DNA of 11,644 bases from an uncultured Bacilli bacterium. Its GTDB lineage: Bacteria; Bacillota_I; Bacilli_A; RF39; UBA660. Positions 6,370-11,644 of the stretch are shown here, piece after piece. Position 1 is the stretch's first letter, and every line of letters starts with the position of its first letter. Location of the stretch: contig CANRKS010000023.1 of assembly GCA_947631285.1 (NCBI GenBank), forward strand, positions 1 through 11,644. The letters run 5' to 3'. Made by a program: the position numbers and the translations under genes. The notes beneath the pieces were generated by a model. The model searched no databases and had not been told where the DNA came from. It saw only the letters and a program-made list of their open reading frames with translations.

Positions 6370-6379
6370 TGAACTTTTT
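6355..6379 (+). terminator. Terminator of the surface-protein gene, overlapping its stop codon
   Basis: An 8-bp perfect stem (AGTTCACT 6355-6362 with AGTGAACT 6368-6375), loop TGAGT, and a T run to 6379. The TAG stop (6367-6369) is within the hairpin, as at 4675-4677. It separates the gene from mutS. Confidence 0.85.
6357..6379 (+). repeat. Direct repeat copy 2 (23 bp, terminator core)
   Basis: Exact copy of 4665-4687, again in the reading frame that gives S-L-E-stop. The repeat spacing is 1692 bp, which equals one complete promoter-gene-terminator unit. Confidence 0.9.
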
Positions 6380-6407
6380 AAATCCTATTATTTAAAATGA
6401 TTTTAGA

Positions 6408-6436
6408 TTGTAAAAAACTGGTAATAATAGTATAAT
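6408..6436 (+). promoter_or_regulatory. mutS promoter
   Basis: -35 TTGTAA (6408-6413), 17-nt spacer, perfect -10 TATAAT (6431-6436). Only 7 nt separate the -10 from ATG 6444, so transcription should start at or beside the A of the start codon. This implies a leaderless mutS mRNA. Confidence 0.75.
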
Positions 6437-6443
6437 AAACGTC

Positions 6444-8993
6444 ATGAAAAGAAATGAAGTAGACAGATCAAAATTAAGTCCAATGATGAGACAATATATG
6501 GAAATAAAAGATGAGTATGAAGATGAACTTTTATTTTTTCGCCTTGGGGATTTTTATGAGTTATTTTTTGAAGATGGTCTTACTGCTTCCCGCGAGTTAG
6601 AACTTACTTTAACTGGTAAATCTGCTGGTTTAGATGAAAGAGTTCCAATGTGTGGCGTTCCTTATCATGCCGTTAAAACTTATATTGAAAGATTAGTTAA
6701 TAAAGGTTATCGAGTTGCAATTTGTGAACAATTAGAGGATCCCAAGAATGCTAAAGATACTGTCAAAAGAGGAGTCGTTGATGTCATTAGTAAAGGAACA
6801 ATTACCGACTATGAATTGCTTGATGAAAGAAATAATTCTTATATTGCTAGTGTTTTAGAATTTAGTGATATATATATATTAACCTATGCCGATATATCAA
6901 CGGGAGAATTATCTAGTTTAACTCTTCCTTTAGGGGAAGAAGCTTTAATTAGTGAAATACTTAGTTTAGGCATTAAAGAAATTGTTTTGTTAGATAATTC
7001 CAATATTTCTTTAGTGGATACTTTAAAAAATAAATATGGAATTGATGTTGTTTTCTCTAAAGAATATTATGAAGAAGATTTACCATTTTTAAGTTCTTTA
7101 GATGATGCTAGAGCTAAAGGGGGAGTTAACCATTTATTTTACTATTTAACAGTTAAAGAATTAAAAGATATATCTCATTTTAATGAAGTTAAAGTAATTA
7201 AAAAGTTAGATTATTTAGAGATGGATATTCATGCTGTACGCAATTTAGAATTATTTGAAACTATTAGATTAAAAGAGCGAACTTATTCTTTAATTTGGCT
7301 TTTAGACAAATGTAAAACTGCGATGGGTTCAAGACGTCTTAAAAGCTTTTTAATGCATCCTTTAAAGGATATCGATGAACTTAATGATCGTTATGATAAA
7401 ATTGAAATTTTAAATAATAATTTTATTTTAAAAGATGAGTTAAAAAATCTTTTATATGAAATTTATGATATTGAAAGATTATGTGGAAAAATTGTTGCTG
7501 GTAGTGTAAATGGACGTGATTTATTACAATTTAAAAATAGTTTAAAAGTATTGCCAAGAATTAAAGAGATTATCTCTTCCTTAGGTTTTAATTTAGACAT
7601 TGATACCCATCAAGATATTTATCTTTTATTATCGGCATCCTTATATGAAAATCCGCCCGTTACTATTAAAGAAGGCTATTTAATTAAAGATGGTTATAAT
7701 AAAGAATTAGATGAATTAAAAAGTATTAGAAGTGGTGGTAAAGATTTTATCAGTACTTTTGAAAATAAAATTAAAGAAGAGACCGGACTTAAAAATATAA
7801 GAGTAGGCTTTAATAAAGTATTTGGTTATTTTATTGAAGTGTCTAAAAGCCAAGCTAAAGAAGTTAAAGAAAATTTGGGTTGGGAAAGAAGACAAACTTT
7901 AACTAATTGTGAAAGATTTATATCTCCAGAATTAAAAGAAAAAGAATCTTTAATATTAAATGCTGAAGAAAGAATAATTGATTTAGAATATAAATTATTT
8001 TTAGAAATTAGGAATACGATTAAAAAAGAAGTTTTAAAAATTAAAAAAACAGCTGATACAATTAGTGAAATTGATGCTCTTTTATCTTTATCTATTTGTA
8101 GTGAAGAACTAAATTTAGTAAGACCTACTTTAAATCGGGATAAGAAATTAGAAATTGTTAAAGGTCGTCATCCAGTGGTAGAAATAGTATCAGGGGATAA
8201 TTATGTTTCAAATGATTGCTTTATGGATAAAAGTGCGAGTACTCTTTTAATAACGGGTCCGAATATGAGTGGTAAATCAACTTATATGCGTGAAGTAGCG
8301 ATTATTATTTTAATGGCACAAATGGGGTCTTTTGTTCCAGCTGAAAAAGCTAATATTCCGATTATTGATAAAATTTTTACCCGGATTGGGGCTTCTGATG
8401 ATTTAGTAAGTGGGGAATCAACTTTTATGGTAGAAATGAAAGAGGCCCAAAATGCTTTAGTTAAGGCAACAGAAAATAGCTTAATCATTTTTGATGAATT
8501 AGGAAGAGGAACGGCTACATATGATGGAATGAGTTTAGCCGAAGCTATTTTAGAATATATTAATACGAATATTGGAGCTTTAACTTTATTTTCTACTCAT
8601 TATCATGAGCTTACTAGTTTAGAAAAAAAATTTAAAACAATTAAAAATGTTCATGTTGAAGCTCTTGAAAACGATGGAACAATTACTTTTTTACATAAAG
8701 TAAAAAAAGGAGCCATTGATAAAAGTTATGGTATTCATGTTGCTAAGCTGGCGGGATTACCAAATGATTTATTAGAACGTGCAAGTGAGATATTAAAAGA
8801 ATATGAACAAGGCAGTAAAAAAACTGTCAAAGAAGAAGAGCGAGTTCAACTTAGTTTTGATTTTGAAGAGAAAGAAAGACTTAAAGAAAATACTTTAAAA
8901 AAAGAATTAGAATCTTTAGATCCTTTAAAAATGACTCCAATTGAAGCTTTAAATTATTTATATGATTTAAAAAGAAATATTGAAAATAAATAG
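6444..8993 (+). CDS. mutS: DNA mismatch repair ATPase MutS
   Basis: 849 aa, close to B. subtilis MutS (about 858). MutS dimers bind mismatches and small loops and, using ATP, start repair with MutL. The mismatch-reading motif F37-Y-E39 sits in FFRLGDFYELFFEDG. The connector and core/clamp domains follow. The ATPase has Walker A G605-PNMSGK611-ST and Walker B FDELGRGT, then STHYHEL. Near the C-terminus Q802-LSFDF resembles the beta-clamp binding motif. No SD precedes ATG 6444, and the -10 box is 7 nt upstream, so translation is probably leaderless; nothing better is seen at the internal ATGs (for example 6483). No mutL follows; nusB is next. Loss or change of MutS activity would raise slippage at the nearby G9 tract. 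Confidence 0.97.
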   Translation: MKRNEVDRSKLSPMMRQYMEIKDEYEDELLFFRLGDFYELFFEDGLTASRELELTLTGKSAGLDERVPMCGVPYHAVKTYIERLVNKGYRVAICEQLEDPKNAKDTVKRGVVDVISKGTITDYELLDERNNSYIASVLEFSDIYILTYADISTGELSSLTLPLGEEALISEILSLGIKEIVLLDNSNISLVDTLKNKYGIDVVFSKEYYEEDLPFLSSLDDARAKGGVNHLFYYLTVKELKDISHFNEVKVIKKLDYLEMDIHAVRNLELFETIRLKERTYSLIWLLDKCKTAMGSRRLKSFLMHPLKDIDELNDRYDKIEILNNNFILKDELKNLLYEIYDIERLCGKIVAGSVNGRDLLQFKNSLKVLPRIKEIISSLGFNLDIDTHQDIYLLLSASLYENPPVTIKEGYLIKDGYNKELDELKSIRSGGKDFISTFENKIKEETGLKNIRVGFNKVFGYFIEVSKSQAKEVKENLGWERRQTLTNCERFISPELKEKESLILNAEERIIDLEYKLFLEIRNTIKKEVLKIKKTADTISEIDALLSLSICSEELNLVRPTLNRDKKLEIVKGRHPVVEIVSGDNYVSNDCFMDKSASTLLITGPNMSGKSTYMREVAIIILMAQMGSFVPAEKANIPIIDKIFTRIGASDDLVSGESTFMVEMKEAQNALVKATENSLIIFDELGRGTATYDGMSLAEAILEYINTNIGALTLFSTHYHELTSLEKKFKTIKNVHVEALENDGTITFLHKVKKGAIDKSYGIHVAKLAGLPNDLLERASEILKEYEQGSKKTVKEEERVQLSFDFEEKERLKENTLKKELESLDPLKMTPIEALNYLYDLKRNIENK

Positions 8994-9010
8994 TATTTAA
9001 GAAATATTAA

Positions 9011-9019
9011 TGTTATACT
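9011..9019 (+). promoter_or_regulatory. Extended -10 promoter of nusB
   Basis: TGTTATACT gives an extended -10 (TATACT at 9014-9019 with TG at 9011-9012). No convincing -35 lies at 16-18 nt. The expected start is near 9026. There is no terminator between mutS and nusB, so mutS transcripts may also read through. Confidence 0.55.
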
Positions 9020-9037
9020 TTAGAAGTGGTGAATAAA

Positions 9038-9430
9038 ATGACAAAAACGAGAAGTGAATTAAGAGAAAAATGTATGATTATCTTATATCAATGGGATTTA
9101 TTTAAACGAAATAATAATACAAATATTGATGAATTAATTAAAGATAATTTAGATATTGAAAATGATTTTGTGAAAGATATTGTCTATGGTGTCGTAACTT
9201 ATCAAGATAAGATTGATGAAATTGCTAATAAATATATGCAAGATTGGACAATTGAAAGAATTGATAAAACCGGAGCTTCTATTTTAAGAATGGGAATATT
9301 TGAATTACTTTATACGGATACTCCAGAAATAGTTGTGATAAATGAGGCCATTGAACTAGCTAAAAAATATAGTGATGATAATGTTCGAAAAATTATTAAT
9401 GCAGTTTTAGACAAGGTTGCTAAAGAATGA
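9038..9430 (+). CDS. nusB: Transcription antitermination factor NusB
   Basis: 130 aa, all-helical RNA-binding protein that, with NusE (S10), binds boxA in rRNA leaders and supports antitermination. Typical stretches are TRSELREKCMIILYQWD at the N-terminus, DIVYGVVTYQDKIDEIANKYMQDWTIERID in the middle and EIVVINEAIELAKKYSDDN with NAVLDKVAKE at the end. ATG 9038 is chosen because GGTGA (9028-9032) lies 5 nt upstream; in-frame GTG codons at 9026 and 9029 would add up to four residues (a 134-aa form). Its TGA overlaps the next ATG (ATGA at 9427-9430), so the downstream gene is translationally coupled. Confidence 0.95.
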   Translation: MTKTRSELREKCMIILYQWDLFKRNNNTNIDELIKDNLDIENDFVKDIVYGVVTYQDKIDEIANKYMQDWTIERIDKTGASILRMGIFELLYTDTPEIVVINEAIELAKKYSDDNVRKIINAVLDKVAKE

Positions 9431-10278
9431 CTTTAACCAAAGAAGATTTTTTAGAAATTGAAAATAGAAGGGGTGAAGAAGGTGGACAAAAAGTTTCCTT
9501 AACGACGGGAACTTTTTATCTTAAATATCGAAAATGTTTTGACTTTAAAGCTTTAAATGAAATAATTATTTCTCGTTTATCTTCTATTTTAGGTATTGTT
9601 TGTCCTAAGTATTATCTCGTTATTCCTAATTTTGAATACAATAGAGAAAATGAATGCTTTATTTTAAGTGAAGATTTAAATAATAAAGGTTATTTTTCTC
9701 TGGCTTCTAGTTTGGGAATTGGGGCGAATGCCAATGCTAGTCTTATCTCATCTTGGCTTTATTTATCCCAAAAATATGGTGATGATGAAGCTATGCACCG
9801 TTCTTTAATGGCCACTTATCTTTTTAGTTTATTTTTTGGTTTTAATGATTTTCATAATAAAAATTGGGGTGTCATATCTAATGGAAAAGAAAATAAAATT
9901 GCCATTTTAGATAATGAATATTCATTTTATAAAGGAATAAAACCTAAAATGTCTTTTTATCCTAGTAAAGTAGATTATGATTTAGATATTGCTCTTAATA
10001 AAGATATAGAGCCCTTAGAATTAAATATTAAGTATTTTTTAAAAACAGCCCAAGAAGAAGACATTTCTCTTTTTATTTCACTATATTATTTATTTACACC
10101 TTCTTATGTAAAAAGCATTTTAGATAGTTTAAAAGAAGAAATGATTATTACAAGGGATGGCTTAAAACCACTAGTTATAGATCAAGATGAAGTTTTAAAT
10201 AAATATGAAGCAATTTATAACTCTATTAAAGCTATTTGGAATGATTTAATAGAAAATGAAGGGACGAAGAAAAGATGA
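9427..10278 (+). CDS. HipA-like kinase-fold protein, first of a tandem pair
   Basis: 283 aa. Motifs line up with the HipA/PI3K-like kinase fold: Lys33 in FYLKYR (ATP lysine), Glu45 in ALNEII (helix-C Glu), hinge S81-EDL, catalytic loop D141-F-H-N-K-N146-W-G, and metal-binding LD162-NE. The D-x-H-x-K-N pattern is the same as in E. coli HipA (D309 to N314). The order and spacing support an active-looking small kinase, but the target is unknown. E. coli HipA phosphorylates glutamyl-tRNA synthetase and works with the repressor HipB; this protein is far shorter than HipA (about 440 aa), and no HTH partner lies nearby. It overlaps nusB by 4 nt (ATGA) and the next gene by 4 nt. An alternative is a HipA-related domain without toxin function. 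Confidence 0.7.
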   Translation: MTLTKEDFLEIENRRGEEGGQKVSLTTGTFYLKYRKCFDFKALNEIIISRLSSILGIVCPKYYLVIPNFEYNRENECFILSEDLNNKGYFSLASSLGIGANANASLISSWLYLSQKYGDDEAMHRSLMATYLFSLFFGFNDFHNKNWGVISNGKENKIAILDNEYSFYKGIKPKMSFYPSKVDYDLDIALNKDIEPLELNIKYFLKTAQEEDISLFISLYYLFTPSYVKSILDSLKEEMIITRDGLKPLVIDQDEVLNKYEAIYNSIKAIWNDLIENEGTKKR

Positions 10279-11123
10279 AATTAACCAAAGAAGATTTAGA
10301 AAAAATTAAACATACGGAATTAGCTACTTTACTTGATTTAAGTATTGGTTCTTATTTTTCTAAAGAAGCATACGTTGACTATGCTTTCTGGTTTTCAACT
10401 TCCGAATTAATTGGTTCTTTAATTGGTCGTGATTTAGGTTTTATTACTCCTAATATTAAAATAATTATGCCTAAGGAAACTAATGATTCGGAAAGATGGA
10501 TTATCAGCGAAAATTTAAATAATTATGGTAAATTTTATTTAGCTCAAGATTTAGGCATAGATGATGTTAAAAATAGTTCTTTACCATCTATTTTAGCATC
10601 TTTAAAATTAAGGTTTCCAGATGAAGATTTAAGTTCTTTATATGAAGATGTTGTTAAACTATATTTATTTGATATTTTTTTATGTAATGGTGATCGTTGT
10701 TCAGTTAACTGGGGAGTTGTAAGAGGTGAAGATGGGCTTCATGTTGCTATTTTTGATAATGAAACTTTAATGGATGATTCAGTAGTTTATGATATTTCTT
10801 CATTTTATGATGGTAGTACTTGGCTAAAAGATGTAGAGTATAATAGTAAAGAAACGAGAATAAGAAAATTAAAAGAAGATTTAACTCATTTTTTAGAGGA
10901 TCCTTTTAATCCCTACCTAGATACTTTTCAAGAAATGCTAGATATAATGACTCCTGAATATTTTAAAAGTATTATTGATAAAATTCAAAATGAACATACG
11001 ATTACCACTAATGAAGGAGAAATACCATACGATAATTATGAAAAAGATATCTATCTTAATATATATAGAGAAAATTATGATTTAATAAAAAGTATTTGGC
11101 TTGAAGTAAAAAGAAAAAGATAG
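10275..11123 (+). CDS. HipA-like kinase-fold protein, second of a tandem pair
   Basis: 282 aa, a diverged paralogue of the preceding gene: both begin M-x-L-T-K-E-D and share S-E-(D/N)-L-N-N, N-W-G-V, D-N-E and K-S-I-(L/I)-D. Candidate active-site residues are Lys30 (GSYFSK), Glu44 (TSELIG), hinge S79-ENL, D140-R-C-S-V-N145-W-G in NGDRCSVNWG, and D161-NE. The catalytic-loop histidine of the first copy is Cys142 here, so activity may differ. ATG 10275 overlaps the TGA of the first copy (ATGA), and only a weak GGGA lies upstream, so translation is probably coupled. xseA follows after 57 nt with its own promoter. I infer that the two act as a pair; the sequence does not show a partner or substrate. 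Confidence 0.7.
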   Translation: MKLTKEDLEKIKHTELATLLDLSIGSYFSKEAYVDYAFWFSTSELIGSLIGRDLGFITPNIKIIMPKETNDSERWIISENLNNYGKFYLAQDLGIDDVKNSSLPSILASLKLRFPDEDLSSLYEDVVKLYLFDIFLCNGDRCSVNWGVVRGEDGLHVAIFDNETLMDDSVVYDISSFYDGSTWLKDVEYNSKETRIRKLKEDLTHFLEDPFNPYLDTFQEMLDIMTPEYFKSIIDKIQNEHTITTNEGEIPYDNYEKDIYLNIYRENYDLIKSIWLEVKRKR

Positions 11124-11137
11124 ATTTTAAATTTTTA

Positions 11138-11146
11138 TGTTATAAT
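11138..11146 (+). promoter_or_regulatory. Extended -10 promoter of xseA
   Basis: TGTTATAAT, a perfect extended -10 (TATAAT 11141-11146), with no good -35 upstream. Transcription should start near 11153. The 28-nt leader holds the strong SD GAGAGGAAGTG (11167-11177), 3 nt before the first of two ATGs. No terminator separates it from the kinase genes. Confidence 0.65.
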
Positions 11147-11180
11147 TAAAGAAATAAGAAAATAAAGAGAGGAAGTGTAA

Positions 11181-11644
11181 ATGATGGAAGAGCGTAATTA
11201 TTTATCAGTATCCGAAATAAATGAATATATTAAAGCTATCTTAGATAATGATTTATTTTTAAATAAGATTTATTTAAAAGGGGAAATTTCCAATTTTAAA
11301 AGACATACGCGAGGACATTTATACTTTACTTTAAAAGATGATACAGCCAGGATTAATGCCGTCATGTTTCAAGGAAATACTTATAATCTTAAATTTGCTC
11401 CCGAAGATGGAATGAATGTTTTAATTAAAGGGCGAATTTCTGCTTATCCTGCTTCGGGTAGTTATCAAGTTTATGTTGAAGAAATGGAACTTGATGGTTT
11501 AGGTAATTTATATATTGAATATGAAAAATTAAAAGAAAAACTATTTAAAGAAGGTTTATTTAATAAAGAACATAAAAAGGAAATTCCTAAATATCCTACA
11601 AGAATAGGAATTGTTACAGCTTCAACAGGAGCGGCCGTTAGAGA
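11181..11644 (+). CDS. xseA: Exodeoxyribonuclease VII large subunit (partial, 3' end off window)
   Basis: 154 codons visible of a gene usually near 400-450. The N-terminal OB-fold domain is clear: YLSVSEINEYIKAIL, LKGEISNFKRHTRGHLYFTLKD, INAVMFQG, GMNVLIKGRISAYPASGSYQVY. The linker GLFNKEHKKEIPKYP then leads into the nuclease domain, RIGIVTASTGAAVRD. Exo VII, with the small subunit XseB, degrades single-stranded DNA from both ends. Start at ATG 11181, with ATG 11184 also possible. In many Firmicutes nusB and xseA are near neighbours; here the two kinase-like genes lie between them. xseB would be expected just outside the window. Confidence 0.95.
   Translation, partial: MMEERNYLSVSEINEYIKAILDNDLFLNKIYLKGEISNFKRHTRGHLYFTLKDDTARINAVMFQGNTYNLKFAPEDGMNVLIKGRISAYPASGSYQVYVEEMELDGLGNLYIEYEKLKEKLFKEGLFNKEHKKEIPKYPTRIGIVTASTGAAVR

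Noticed and set aside
6868..6878. Short TA repeat inside mutS
   Set aside because: It is in frame coding sequence and too short to be notable in AT-rich DNA.
8282..8488. Reverse-strand open frame inside mutS
   Set aside because: It lies opposite the ATPase motifs of mutS; a shadow of the real gene.
1..11644. Mycoplasma-type genetic code (TGA as Trp)
   Set aside because: TGA ends several genes here, including ATGA overlaps, and tryptophans are encoded by TGG.

Overview
The window comes from a very AT-rich, low-GC Gram-positive (Firmicutes/Bacilli-type) chromosome, most like uncultured gut lineages near Mollicutes, Erysipelotrichia or RF39-type Bacilli. This rests on the TopA, RRF, MutS, NusB and XseA sequences, Bacillus-like promoters, and SD sites built on AGGAGGTGAT. 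TGA is a stop here (ends of the 2281-2883, 9038-9430 and 9427-10278 genes) and Trp is TGG, so the code is standard and not the Mycoplasma code. No tRNA, rRNA, IS element, integrase, CRISPR array or riboswitch was seen. All complete genes are on the + strand.

Layout. (1) 1-118: divergent control region, with topA rightward and a gene leaving the left edge on the - strand. (2) topA, 140-2167, ending in its own terminator. (3) An operon from a promoter at about 2245-2273: a membrane-anchored thioredoxin-fold protein lacking CxxC, a second membrane-anchored extracytoplasmic protein, frr, and a small four-helix membrane protein, closed by a terminator at 4665-4689. (4) An accessory unit, 4690-6379: a promoter with nine consecutive G between -35 and -10, a leader with a perfect 12-bp inverted repeat, a 512-aa surface protein with a SipW-type signal, and a terminator whose 23-bp core is identical to the one before it. 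(5) mutS, with a promoter so close that the mRNA is probably leaderless. (6) nusB and two overlapping paralogous HipA-like kinase-fold genes, then xseA (cut by the right edge) with its own promoter.

Housekeeping functions are DNA topology (topA), mismatch repair (mutS), exonuclease VII (xseA), transcription antitermination (nusB) and ribosome recycling (frr). The most notable part is 4665-6379. The G9 tract in the promoter spacer is the classical arrangement for phase variation by slipped-strand mispairing, and the gene it drives encodes a secreted or surface protein. The unit is bracketed by direct repeats of the terminator and has codon use unlike its neighbours, so it looks like an accessory cassette inserted between frr/membrane-protein and mutS. 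The second notable part is the tandem pair of HipA-like kinases without a HipB partner, translationally coupled to nusB.
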